In this document: positions 35,126 to 43,532 of the stretch, piece after piece
Position numbering within the stretch: position 1 is the stretch's first letter
How the letters are laid out: each line of letters starts with the position of its first letter
NCBI GenBank assembly: GCA_964510375.1
Contig: CAZEBR010000007.1
Coordinates: 1 to 56,365 of the forward strand
Direction of reading: 5' to 3'
DNA length: 56,365 nucleotides
From: CAYLJV01 sp964510375
Lineage (GTDB): Archaea; Hadarchaeota; Hadarchaeia; Hadarchaeales; JAGGTB01
Program-made: the position numbers and the translations under genes
The notes under the pieces: model-generated
The model's database searches: none
What the model saw: the letters and a program-made list of their open reading frames with translations, nothing else
Told to the model about the DNA's origin: nothing

Positions 35126-35814
35126 TCCTCCAAGGAGACAAGTGGAAGGATGTCATCCAGAATAAAATCTACGAATTCGTCCCTTTCAAGGCTACTGAAC
35201 AGAACCACGACGCAACTTCGGGTTACCCCAACGACTATATCCTTCTCCTGAACCTCGAAAACAGCGTACCAGATGTTGCCATGATCCAAGTATTCCTGGT
35301 AGAGCGAGGAATCAGCGAGGGAAGACCCATAGAGGGCGAGCTTACCGACATCGGGAATATCGACATTGTCGAAGTAAATTACCTTGGTGGCCTGAGGATT
35401 GCTCTCATGAAGTTCCTTCAGCGTCTCCTCGGTGATGGTGGCCTCGACGATCGTTCCCTTACTGAGAAATATCGCCTCGCTCAGCTCGTTCGCTATCCTG
35501 TTCGCCTTGTTCTTCTCCTCCAGTATAATGAGGAAAATTTCGCCCTTTCTCTCCTGAAAAACCAGTCGGGTTTCCCTCGTTTTTGGGACTTCTATCTCTC
35601 CGTCCCTGTGGTGTATGGTAACGAGGGTGTCATGAGTATAAATCCCGTGCAAAGTTCCGTCATCGGTCTCCAAATCCGTGACTTCAGTTATCAGATTACC
35701 CTCCCCTGCCTTGGTCTCGTAAGGTTCCTCCTCCCGATAGTCCTTCAGCTTTCGAGCTATGAAGCCCAGATCCGAGTCCTTTCCTATTCGGAACACTTTC
35801 GCAGTACTTACCAT
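35122..35814 (-). CDS. Uncharacterised protein coupled to the ADP-ribosylhydrolase
   Basis: 230 residues, no family recognised. The first 105 residues look beta-rich (GTLHGIYTHDTLVTIHHRDGEI), the middle (RIANELSEAIFLSKGTIVEATI) is alpha/beta, and the C-terminal part contains strands ending IVVGVTRSCVVVLFSS. No membrane segment, metal motif or P-loop. Its stop overlaps the ARH3-like start by four bases, so the products are probably made in fixed ratio. Divergent from the SMC operon with about 205 bp between. It may be the specificity or signalling partner of the hydrolase. Confidence 0.75.
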   Translation of the reverse strand: MVSTAKVFRIGKDSDLGFIARKLKDYREEEPYETKAGEGNLITEVTDLETDDGTLHGIYTHDTLVTIHHRDGEIEVPKTRETRLVFQERKGEIFLIILEEKNKANRIANELSEAIFLSKGTIVEATITEETLKELHESNPQATKVIYFDNVDIPDVGKLALYGSSLADSSLYQEYLDHGNIWYAVFEVQEKDIVVGVTRSCVVVLFSSLERDEFVDFILDDILPLVSLEE

Positions 35815-35993
35815 CTTGAAGTTTCACCCGAACAATCTCCCAATCTAACTTCAAGAAAGAAAAAACTTTGTATCTAACGCTCCTATCCAACCCGGAACTT
35901 GAAAAGATCACGAACAAAAATGCCGGGAATAAAAAGGGGGTTGAGAGAAATCATTTTTCTCCACGGGGGTTTTAAAATCAGAAGAAAAAGAAG

Positions 35994-35999
35994 CTTAAG
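35994..35999 (+). promoter_or_regulatory. TATA-like box of the SMC operon
   Basis: CTTAAG within AAGCTTAAGAC ends 20 bp before ATG 36020, the range for a leaderless or near-leaderless archaeal transcript. A second T/A-rich run (TTTTAAAATC at about 35970) is an alternative. No strong Shine-Dalgarno is present (only AGAAGG immediately before the ATG). Confidence 0.4.
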
Positions 36000-36019
36000 A
36001 CTGAAACAACTAGAAGGCG

Positions 36020-37918
36020 ATGAAAATGGCTAGCCAAGGAAATGCGAAAACACACATCAAGGAAATAATATTGGAAAATTTCATGAGCTACGATTATGCC
36101 CGAATTCCTCTAAAACCGGGTCTGAACGTCATAAGCGGGCCTAACGGCGCCGGTAAGTCCTCGATCTTGCTCGCCCTTTCAGTGGCGTTGGGACAGTCAC
36201 ATACAGAAAGGTCCCGGAAGCTGAGCGATTTGATAAGGAGGGGGGAAGAAATGGCAAGAGTGAGCGTAGTCTTCGACAACTCGCCAGTCGACGGTAGGCG
36301 CCCGATATCGGACGCCGATACCGACTCTTACGTCCTTTCGAGATACCTGCAGGAGGACGGGACCTACTGGCACGAGGCTAACTATGAGACTGTTACTAAG
36401 GAAGAGGTCAAAAGGATACTATCTCAACTCTCCATAAATCCGGACAATATGCTCATCGTAATGCACCAGGGGATGATCGATGTCTTCGGAGCGATCGACG
36501 CTCAGGAGAGGTTGAAGACGGTGGAGGAAGCCGTCGGGCTGAGCGACTATAGAAACAGAATATTTGAGGCGCAGGAAAATCTCTCCCACAAGATGAGCGA
36601 AGAGGAATCGATCAACGAAATGCTTCAAGAAGCCCAAGAAACTCTGGATCACTGGGAGGAGGAATATGAGCGCTACAAGAAGAAGCAGAATCTCCTCGAA
36701 AAAAAGGAGGATCTAGAAAGAGAGTACGCATGGGCCAAGTGGTGGAGGCAGAAAGAAAGGGTCGATAAACTCGATTCGAAGGTCAGGGAAAAGAAAGAGG
36801 ACCTCAAACAAATCGAAAGGGATCTCGAGAAAACTAAAGAGAAGAAAAAGGACTCCAAAGAGAAACTGGACGGATTAGAACAGAAGTTTGAAGATCTCTA
36901 TCGGAACCTCGTCCACCACGAAAAGGAAAAAAGCCGGGCCGAAGCGGAACTCGACTTAATCGAAAAAATTGGAAGATCGAAATTGGAAGGCTTAGCCGAA
37001 AACTCGAGAGATCCGGAAGAGGCCGTAGAGAAAGCCGAAGAAGAAATCGAGGAAAACAGAAACGAAATAGCCCACACCAAGGAGGAGCGAAACAGCGAAA
37101 GAGAAAGTTACATCGATCACAACATCAGGGAAGCCATTCTTGGATTCCGAAGAGAACGGACGGAAGAAAAAATTGACGACCTCAAAAAGGATCTGAGGAA
37201 AAACAAGCGGGAACTTGAAGAACTGGAGGCGGAGGCCAAAGAAAAAGGAAGTAAGATGAGGACGGACAGGAAATCTAGAGAAATCCTCGAAGAAATCCGC
37301 GTCACCAATGCAAAGTTGGCGGGTTTGGATGACGTGTCAAAAGAATCTGAAAAGATGTATCAGGATCACAAGGAGAGGCTGGAAGAGTTAGAGGAAAAAG
37401 CGAAAGAAGCCGAAGAAAATCGAAAGAAGGCCTTAGAAAAGCTGGAACTCAGACAGGAAAAGTGGAGAAGCGAAATTCAAGAACTTTTGAAAAAAGTCAG
37501 GGAAACCTACCGGCAGATTTTGGAAAGAGTAAACGCCGTGGGGGACGTGAGAATGATAAACCCCAATAACATTGAGGAGTCAGGTCTCGAACTCACCGTT
37601 GGATTTAGGGGAGCGGAACCACAAACCCTTGACGCCTATACTCAAAGCGGTGGAGAAAGATCAACTTCAATAATGTGCTTCCTTCTCGCACTCCAACAGC
37701 ACATAAAATCCCCAATCAGGGCACTAGACGAATTCGAGTTACACATGGACCCTCGAAACCGACAGATGATGATGAGAGAGCTTCTGAACCTGATGGAGGA
37801 GAGCAACAGCCAATACTTGGTAATAACCCCAGGAAGGTTAGTAGAGATCGAAAAAGTTCCCAACGTAATCGCAGTCCAAAACTCGGCCGGTTCTTCGGAG
37901 GTAAAGGTGGCTACCTAA
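36020..37918 (+). CDS. Short Smc5-like SMC ATPase, apparently without a hinge domain
   Basis: 632 residues. N-terminal head: Walker A GPNGAGKSS (40-48), a Q-loop in VMHQGMIDVFGAI (148-160). C-terminal head: signature QSGGERSTS (542-550), Walker B IRALDEFELHMDPRNR (566-581). The C-terminal half matches human Smc5 well: an aromatic KWRSEIQELLKKV arm, VGDVRMI, GLELTVGFRG, Y-TQSGGERS, then SQYLVITPGRL. About 310 residues of coiled-coil (190-500) join the heads. No globular hinge of about 150 residues and no Rad50 CxxC hook can be seen; the arm turns somewhere near 320-340. First gene of a three-gene operon. Confidence 0.88.
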   Translation: MKMASQGNAKTHIKEIILENFMSYDYARIPLKPGLNVISGPNGAGKSSILLALSVALGQSHTERSRKLSDLIRRGEEMARVSVVFDNSPVDGRRPISDADTDSYVLSRYLQEDGTYWHEANYETVTKEEVKRILSQLSINPDNMLIVMHQGMIDVFGAIDAQERLKTVEEAVGLSDYRNRIFEAQENLSHKMSEEESINEMLQEAQETLDHWEEEYERYKKKQNLLEKKEDLEREYAWAKWWRQKERVDKLDSKVREKKEDLKQIERDLEKTKEKKKDSKEKLDGLEQKFEDLYRNLVHHEKEKSRAEAELDLIEKIGRSKLEGLAENSRDPEEAVEKAEEEIEENRNEIAHTKEERNSERESYIDHNIREAILGFRRERTEEKIDDLKKDLRKNKRELEELEAEAKEKGSKMRTDRKSREILEEIRVTNAKLAGLDDVSKESEKMYQDHKERLEELEEKAKEAEENRKKALEKLELRQEKWRSEIQELLKKVRETYRQILERVNAVGDVRMINPNNIEESGLELTVGFRGAEPQTLDAYTQSGGERSTSIMCFLLALQQHIKSPIRALDEFELHMDPRNRQMMMRELLNLMEESNSQYLVITPGRLVEIEKVPNVIAVQNSAGSSEVKVAT

Positions 37919-37919
37919 A

Positions 37920-38720
37920 ATGGTCAGCAAAAAGAAGAAGAGAGAACTGATGAACAGAATCATCGACCTCGCCGAATCCGTAAACGACAGGGAGGTCGAC
38001 CCGTTTGAAGTCGAAGTGTCCGATTTCCTCGAAAGACTGGACGAGATTTTTCCCGAGGAGGAAGACCCCGAGGAACTGTTACTCGACATGAGAGCGATGC
38101 TAGGACTGACGGACGTAGTCTCCCAGCAGGAGGACTGGATAAAACACAAATCTTCCTTGCTTCACTTCGACCCGATGCTAGTCAACTGGAAGGTCAAGGA
38201 GCTTACGAAAAAACAGCTGGCCTACGTGCTCGTTGATTCCTGGCACCCAACCGTGGAGATGGAATCCATATCGAAGCCCGGTATAGAAGAGGCCATGGAG
38301 TACTGGGAAAATCTGGAGCCTATGTCGGAGCGTGGTGCGGAGCTGGAGACTGAGGAAGTTTCGCCGGGAGCGATAAGCATGGAAGAGCTATCCGAATCGG
38401 GGTTTCAAAGCAAGGAAGATTTCGACGAGGAAGTAGAGGAAAAGTGGGAAGAACTCAAGAAAGCGACCGACGAGGAAAACAAAATTTCCTACTGGGAATT
38501 CATCGACTCGGAAAACTATAAGGAGACCATTCGAAACGCCTGGCTGACCAGCTTTCTCATAAGCTACGGCTACGCCTCCGTCGAAATGGACCCCTTGGAA
38601 GAAAAAATTACGCTGAAGGCCAGAGAAACCCAGGAGACCCCGAGGGAGAAAGACGGTAAATCCTTGCCGATAGCAATCTCGTACGACGACTGGGAGGAGA
38701 GGAGGAACCGAAATGAGTGA
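37920..38720 (+). CDS. ScpA-like kleisin subunit
   Basis: 266 residues, very acidic. The N-terminal segment VDPFEVEVSDFLERLDEIF matches the ScpA N-terminal helix that binds the SMC neck (IDPWDIDI...), and WIKHKSSLL resembles its following IKSRxLL helix. A long variable middle is followed by a small winged-helix-like C-terminus, TSFLISYGYASVEMDPLEEKITLK, comparable to the ScpA FLALLELVKxGxVxLxQ strand-helix. Starts one base after the SMC stop and overlaps the next gene by eight. Its placement and motifs identify it as the kleisin bridging the two SMC heads. Confidence 0.8.
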   Translation: MVSKKKKRELMNRIIDLAESVNDREVDPFEVEVSDFLERLDEIFPEEEDPEELLLDMRAMLGLTDVVSQQEDWIKHKSSLLHFDPMLVNWKVKELTKKQLAYVLVDSWHPTVEMESISKPGIEEAMEYWENLEPMSERGAELETEEVSPGAISMEELSESGFQSKEDFDEEVEEKWEELKKATDEENKISYWEFIDSENYKETIRNAWLTSFLISYGYASVEMDPLEEKITLKARETQETPREKDGKSLPIAISYDDWEERRNRNE

Positions 38721-39264
38721 AGAAGAGGAAAAAATCGAGGAGATAAGAGAAAAGATGGAGAGGGCCGCACAGCTCATCCTATTCAAGAGGCACCGGGAAC
38801 CCGGAGCCAAATCATGGGAGCTGAAAAAGGTCCTAGGTAAGAGATATCCCGAAATAGTCGATATGCTCGATCAGGAGCTCCAGAAAATAGGTCTGACCAT
38901 CAAGGAAATAGGGAAGGACGAGGACGGGCCCACTCGATACTACGCCACTATGAAGGGTCATCCCCGCCTTTCGGACAGAACCTTCGGCTGGAGAATCGAC
39001 GACATGGCATCCCTCACAATCGCACTCTCATACATACAAGCAAAGAGAGGAAAGGCCCCCTTAGAAGAAGTCAAGGAACTATTGAGGGAAAAGCTACCCA
39101 AATGGCGCGTGGACAGGAATATAAACAGATTCACAAAGATGGGCTATCTCTCCGAAGATGACGGGATGCTCCAAATGGACTGGCGGGCAAAAGCGGAAAT
39201 CGACCAAGAGAAAATGCTGGAAGGCCTGCTGAGCAAAGAAGTAGAAGAATCGGAAGAAAACTGA
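38713..39264 (+). CDS. Tandem winged-helix kite-type subunit (ScpB/Nse1-Nse3/MAGE-like)
   Basis: 183 residues in two halves that both look like winged helices: residues about 12-80 (QLILFKRHREPGAKSWELKKV... ending IGLTIKEIG) and about 95-160 (SLTIALSYIQAKRGKAPLEEV... FTKMGYLSEDDG). The acidic first strand after the helices (TIKEIGKDEDGPTRYYATM) recalls the LELVEI strand of MAGE/Nse3. Kite proteins bind the kleisin in SMC complexes: ScpB in Smc-ScpAB, Nse1-Nse3 in Smc5/6, MukE in MukBEF. Overlaps the kleisin gene. ScpB identity versus Nse3 is unresolved. Confidence 0.72.
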   Translation: MSEEEEKIEEIREKMERAAQLILFKRHREPGAKSWELKKVLGKRYPEIVDMLDQELQKIGLTIKEIGKDEDGPTRYYATMKGHPRLSDRTFGWRIDDMASLTIALSYIQAKRGKAPLEEVKELLREKLPKWRVDRNINRFTKMGYLSEDDGMLQMDWRAKAEIDQEKMLEGLLSKEVEESEEN

Positions 39265-39292
39265 ATTTAAACTCCTCAATAACTTGAAGCGC

Positions 39293-42154
39293 CTAAGATC
39301 CCTTGTACCTGCTGAGCAATGATTTCTTTTCCTCTTCCACGACTAAATCCAGAAATTTGTCCGTGATCTCATCTTTTTCCTCCAGAATTCTCTGTGCTCC
39401 CTTCGGAGTGATGCCCTTACCAACTAGGGCCGCGGCCGCCACCTTTCCGTATTCCGAGACTAGATCAGAAGTCCTTTCAATCTTTTTCCACGTCTTGCTA
39501 TCCTCGGCCTTCTTGGAACCATCTTTTACCCTATTGAGAGTCCTCCTGACCGATCTTACTTCCTCCCCCACCAACCCGATCCTCTCGGAACCACAATTAG
39601 GACACGAAGGAGGTTCGCTCAACTCGTGTACTTCCATTATTTCCGTCCAATCCTTGCATTCGGCACAGGCAAAGGTCCGTTCCTCACTCAGCAGCCTCGA
39701 TCTGACGGAGGCAAGTATCAGACGTTTCATCCTCTTGGGCGAAACGGGTTCGAACGTCAAGGAGCTCTCTTCCCACGCGGGTTCCGAAATAGGGGAAGGG
39801 CCCGACAGGACCCCCAGGGAATCAATTGAGATCTCCCCGGACTCTATCCTTTTGAGGACCTCAAGTGACTTAGGGAGGTCCAAGTCCTTTCTCACGACTT
39901 CCTTAAACGTTTCATCGTAGACGGGGGTATTCTTGAGGCCTTTAATCAACTGTTCTACCTCCGAACTTGTCATTTCGGCATCGGACTCCAAAGTTCCCAT
40001 CCTACGGGCTATCTGGACTATCCTCCATTTGAAGAAGCGGCTGTCCTCGATAACGTTCTCCAGAGTCCGTTCGAAATCCCTCTCCATCTCCCCCTTCAGT
40101 ATTAGCTCGATCTCGTCGGGCGTAAGTCTCTCCGACCTTATCAATATCCTGTACGGATCGATGGTGACCGCAACGGACTCGCCCAATTCGTCGGCCGCCA
40201 GCCTAGCGATAAATCTAGCGAGAGTCCTGTTGACCAAGGTCCCGAAACATGCGTGGACCACGACGGTGTCCTCGGCCTTCTCAAGGACGACTCTGTCATC
40301 CTTAGGCACCGGATATTCCTCCTCGTAGTGATCCTTGACGGGTTGAAGCGATCTTTTCATTGCCCCCTCCTCGAATTCCCAGGACTCGGAAACGGAATTC
40401 AGCGCATCGGAAAAGTCGTTATTCTCGAGCAAGTCCACAAATTCTCCCCTCAGGCTCCCGACTTCTTGCGCCACGGAATAGGGGACCGGTATCTCCTCAC
40501 CGACCCAAGAGGGAACCGCACCGACCGGATCGTCTACGGGCTTCACGAATACCTTGTCCTGGTACACCTGGACTATCTTCCAGAGAGAACCACCCATCAC
40601 AAATTTCGATCCGGGCTCGCCGTATTCCGCTACGAAGGGCTCGTCCAAAACCCCGACCGCCTCGTCCTTGGTATCGTCGACGACCACGTACTGTTTGATC
40701 TCGGGAATCATTGAAAGGGACCCGAAGTAGTAATCGAAAATCCTACTATTACCGCTGGGGCGGGAGAACACCTCCTCGTCTTCTCGCAGCCAAGCCAACC
40801 TCCTAGTCATGTCCTCCATAAACTTCAACACATCGAGCAGCTCCTCCTTCTCGAGATTTCGGAACGGGTAGGCGCGCTTGACTATCTGATAGGCGTCCTC
40901 GACGTTCCAGTCCTTCGCAGCGACCATCATTCCCACGAGTTCGTGGGAGAGCACGTCCAGAGGTTTTTTCGGAATTTTAACGGGTTCAAGCTCCCTTTTC
41001 CTGGAGCGCTCCGATATCACGACCGACTCCACACCATCGGTGGGGTCCTTGACAATAATCCTTCCCTTCGACATTTCCGTTATCTTATGGCCACTCCTGC
41101 CCACCCTCTGAAGGAGCCTCGCGACCTGGCGGGGAGAATTGTACTGGATACACAAATCAATTTTACCGACGTCGAGACCGAGTTCCATGGAAGAAGTACA
41201 TATCGCCCCTTTGAGATCGCCATTTTTTAGCCTCTCCTCCGTCCTCCTTCTGGCAAATGTAGAGAGCGAACCGTGATGTATACTGACGGGAAAATCAATA
41301 TCCCACATCTTAAACCTGCTGGCAAGCACTTCCGACATCGGTCTAGTGTTTGTAAAAATAAGGGTCGATTCGTGGTCCTCGATAAGGTCTCTCATCACGC
41401 GAAGCCTCGCTGCAACCTCCGGATAGGTGTAAATTTGAGAGGAGAGGGCCTCATCCTCCTCAGTCACGGCCGGATACAGAACATCGAGATCTATATCCCT
41501 AACCATCGAAACATCCACCACTTCGCAGTCTCTGTTCGATCCGACCAAGAAATTGGCAACTTCGTCAGGGGACCCGACCGTAGCCGACAGACCGATTATC
41601 TGGAAATCGCCTCCTTTCAAGCGGCGCATCCTCTCGAGGGAAAGAGAAAGCTGGGCTCCCCGCTTGTTTCCGGCGAGTTCATGGACTTCGTCTATAACGA
41701 CCCACTTCACCGCCGCGGCGTGTCTGCTTATTCTCTTACCCACGAGGAGAAGCTGGAACGTTTCCGGAGTAGTTATCAGCACGTCCGGAGGACTCAAAGC
41801 CTGTTTCCTCCTCTCACGATCGGGAGTGTCACCGTGCCTTACCGAGACCTTTAAATCCAGTTGCCTGCACCACCACTTCAGGCGGTCTAACATGTCTCTG
41901 TTCAGAGCCCTGAGGGGTGTCACGTAGATTAGCTTTATACCGTCACTTCGGGAGCTTTTCAGAACCTTGTTTAGAATCGGTAGAATTGCTGCTTCGGTTT
42001 TACCCGTTCCAGCCGGAGCTATCAGTAAAGTATTTTTACCGTCTATAATAGGTGGTATGCCCTCTTTCTGGGGCAGAGTGGGTTTTTCAAATCCTCTCTC
42101 CTTGAGCAGATTTCGGAGGGGCTTGGCCAAGCTATCAAACACTTCTTCGGACAT
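39293..42154 (-). CDS. Lhr-family DEVH helicase (Lhr2-like)
   Basis: A 953-residue superfamily 2 helicase. Motif I APAGTGKTEA, motif Ia YVTPLRALNRDM, motif II VIDEVHELAGNKRG, motif III GLSATVGSPDEVANFL, motif IV STLIFTNTRPMSEV, motif VI YNSPRQVARLLQRVGRSGH. A winged-helix/Lhr core follows, then a C-terminal zinc ribbon with CAECKDW and CPNCGSERIGL. Archaeal Lhr proteins unwind DNA and RNA:DNA duplexes and are linked to repair. It is convergent with the SMC operon, 28 bp from the kite gene. The length fits Lhr2, shorter than bacterial Lhr. Confidence 0.94.
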   Translation of the reverse strand: MSEEVFDSLAKPLRNLLKERGFEKPTLPQKEGIPPIIDGKNTLLIAPAGTGKTEAAILPILNKVLKSSRSDGIKLIYVTPLRALNRDMLDRLKWWCRQLDLKVSVRHGDTPDRERRKQALSPPDVLITTPETFQLLLVGKRISRHAAAVKWVVIDEVHELAGNKRGAQLSLSLERMRRLKGGDFQIIGLSATVGSPDEVANFLVGSNRDCEVVDVSMVRDIDLDVLYPAVTEEDEALSSQIYTYPEVAARLRVMRDLIEDHESTLIFTNTRPMSEVLASRFKMWDIDFPVSIHHGSLSTFARRRTEERLKNGDLKGAICTSSMELGLDVGKIDLCIQYNSPRQVARLLQRVGRSGHKITEMSKGRIIVKDPTDGVESVVISERSRKRELEPVKIPKKPLDVLSHELVGMMVAAKDWNVEDAYQIVKRAYPFRNLEKEELLDVLKFMEDMTRRLAWLREDEEVFSRPSGNSRIFDYYFGSLSMIPEIKQYVVVDDTKDEAVGVLDEPFVAEYGEPGSKFVMGGSLWKIVQVYQDKVFVKPVDDPVGAVPSWVGEEIPVPYSVAQEVGSLRGEFVDLLENNDFSDALNSVSESWEFEEGAMKRSLQPVKDHYEEEYPVPKDDRVVLEKAEDTVVVHACFGTLVNRTLARFIARLAADELGESVAVTIDPYRILIRSERLTPDEIELILKGEMERDFERTLENVIEDSRFFKWRIVQIARRMGTLESDAEMTSSEVEQLIKGLKNTPVYDETFKEVVRKDLDLPKSLEVLKRIESGEISIDSLGVLSGPSPISEPAWEESSLTFEPVSPKRMKRLILASVRSRLLSEERTFACAECKDWTEIMEVHELSEPPSCPNCGSERIGLVGEEVRSVRRTLNRVKDGSKKAEDSKTWKKIERTSDLVSEYGKVAAAALVGKGITPKGAQRILEEKDEITDKFLDLVVEEEKKSLLSRYKGS

Positions 42155-42605
42155 TTTAGGAGGTCACCTATAGGAATCCAGTTATTTTCCTCGCTTATTA
42201 ATAAAGATTGAAAAAATCCCTGAAAAATGCAAACGTTCACAGATTTGCACATTTTGAGAAGCCGTTTCAATCTAACCGTTAAAATCGGTCAACGCTTCCG
42301 GAAAAACAATTGGAAAAGGAGGGGAAAACCCCCTCTCCCCCCAGAGCCGAACAGGCAGGATTCCCCGCATAGCCGGAAGCCGCCAAAGGCTGACTTGGAT
42401 AAACAGTTATTCCCTGGATGCGGGAAACTTGGAACCCCCTCACAAATCTCCACATATTCATAAGATATAACGGGGTAATAAAAAGAAAAGAAATATCACT
42501 ATGTAGTATAACTATATGTGCCTTTTACTCGGGATTTCACTTAAAAGGATATTTCGTTTTCAGCGTTCATTACAGGGAAATTGCCGAAATCCTCCTTTCA
42601 GCAAA
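42155..42605. other. Gene-free region between lhr and a metallo-hydrolase
   Basis: 451 bp with no convincing ORF. Its left part holds an inverted repeat TGCAAA (42228-42233)/TTTGCA (42244-42249). Its middle (about 42313-42441) is strikingly G/C-rich and can fold; this is entered separately. The right part is AT-rich and would contain the end of the MBL gene and any terminator. Confidence 0.6.
42313..42441. ncRNA. Candidate structured RNA, strand unknown
   Basis: A G/C-rich block in AT-rich surroundings. Local helices: GAGGGG (42319-42324) with CCCCTC (42330-42335), and a longer-range helix CCCGCAT (42364-42370) with ATGCGGG (42418-42424), extendable by TT/AA across one bulge. The enclosed bases contain further short pairings such as GGATAA with TTATTCC. 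Both strands carry an ORF of 60-78 codons here, but they look like chance readings. No match to tRNA, SRP RNA or RNase P cores was seen. Could also be a relic of an element. Confidence 0.3.
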
Positions 42606-43511
42606 TCACTTTTCCAACCGATCAAAATAAAGTAAAACCCCTCTCGTACTCATCTCAAGAGATTGGCGGGCAAAGTCCTCTCTTCCAAACAGTTTAGTCC
42701 ACTCCGACAGGTATCTATCTTCTATAACTCCTATGACATCCTCATCATCGAGTTCAGATCTCAAGTCTTTGATTTCGGAAACCCAAGCGTTTAATTTCTC
42801 CCTATACCTATCCATCGTCGTCTTTGGCGTTTCACTCCATCCTTCATGAGTGAACAACAAGCTTGACAAATCCCGATCTTTCAGATCCCTAAGTACTCTC
42901 ATCTCCTCCTCCCTATCAAAACTGGGAGGGGGCGTGGTAGGAATTAACTCGTCCGCCTCGGGAAAGTAAATACCTACCGAATCGCCCACGGCCATCGATT
43001 TACTCTTGGATTCGTAATAACACACGTGATGCGGGGCATGACCTGGCGTTTCAACAACCTCCAGAGAAAAACCTTTTCCAAGACCGAACTTCTCTCCTCC
43101 AGAAACCGGTACCATGCTATCTTCAGGTATCGGCTTGATGTCGCCCCAGTACTCAAAAAATTCGCCCGTGGCCCTCTTCACGGACCGCTTCAAATCTCCG
43201 GGACTGTTCAAATACTCGATTCCGGACTCGTGCACAATAACCCTCGCGTTTGGAAACTCATCCAACAAAAATCCCGCACCGCCCGCATGATCCATGTGAA
43301 TGTGCGTGACCGCGATGTAGTCTAGGTTTTCCACTCCTAACTCGGACAAGTCTTCCACTATCTTATCTACTACCATGGAAGTTCCGGACTCTATCAGTAC
43401 CTTCTTATCGGAATCTATCAGAAAACAGTTTCCGGGATCGAGAGCGTAACGCGCCCGACCTACTCTATAGATGTTGTCCAAGTCGTCGACTCTTTCAAAA
43501 TTCCCTTCCAT
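42606..43511 (-). CDS. Metallo-beta-lactamase-fold hydrolase
   Basis: A 301-residue MBL-superfamily protein. The zinc motif THIHMDHAGG, a GHAPHHVCYY His, the AVGDSVG Asp and a LLFTHEGWSE His make up a full binuclear site. The last 90 residues are a helical extension, as in GloB-like or archaeal thioesterase-like subgroups. A thioester or lactone hydrolase is likely; the substrate is not known. Followed by rnhA on the same strand 21 bp downstream. Confidence 0.9.
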   Translation of the reverse strand: MEGNFERVDDLDNIYRVGRARYALDPGNCFLIDSDKKVLIESGTSMVVDKIVEDLSELGVENLDYIAVTHIHMDHAGGAGFLLDEFPNARVIVHESGIEYLNSPGDLKRSVKRATGEFFEYWGDIKPIPEDSMVPVSGGEKFGLGKGFSLEVVETPGHAPHHVCYYESKSKSMAVGDSVGIYFPEADELIPTTPPPSFDREEEMRVLRDLKDRDLSSLLFTHEGWSETPKTTMDRYREKLNAWVSEIKDLRSELDDEDVIGVIEDRYLSEWTKLFGREDFARQSLEMSTRGVLLYFDRLEK

Positions 43512-43532
43512 TATTTACCTCTAAAAGCAAAA

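Noticed and set aside
39303..39920. 205-codon frame antisense to lhr
   Set aside because: Opposite-strand shadow of a strongly conserved helicase.
42262..42285. CRISPR-like GTTTCAATC fragment
   Set aside because: Occurs once; no repeat-spacer periodicity and no cas genes anywhere in the window.
42227..42463. 78-codon plus-strand frame, and a 60-codon minus-strand frame, over the G/C-rich block
   Set aside because: Composition (Pro/Arg/Lys-rich, low complexity) and mutual overlap suggest chance frames over a structured region; no recognisable protein features or ribosome-binding site.
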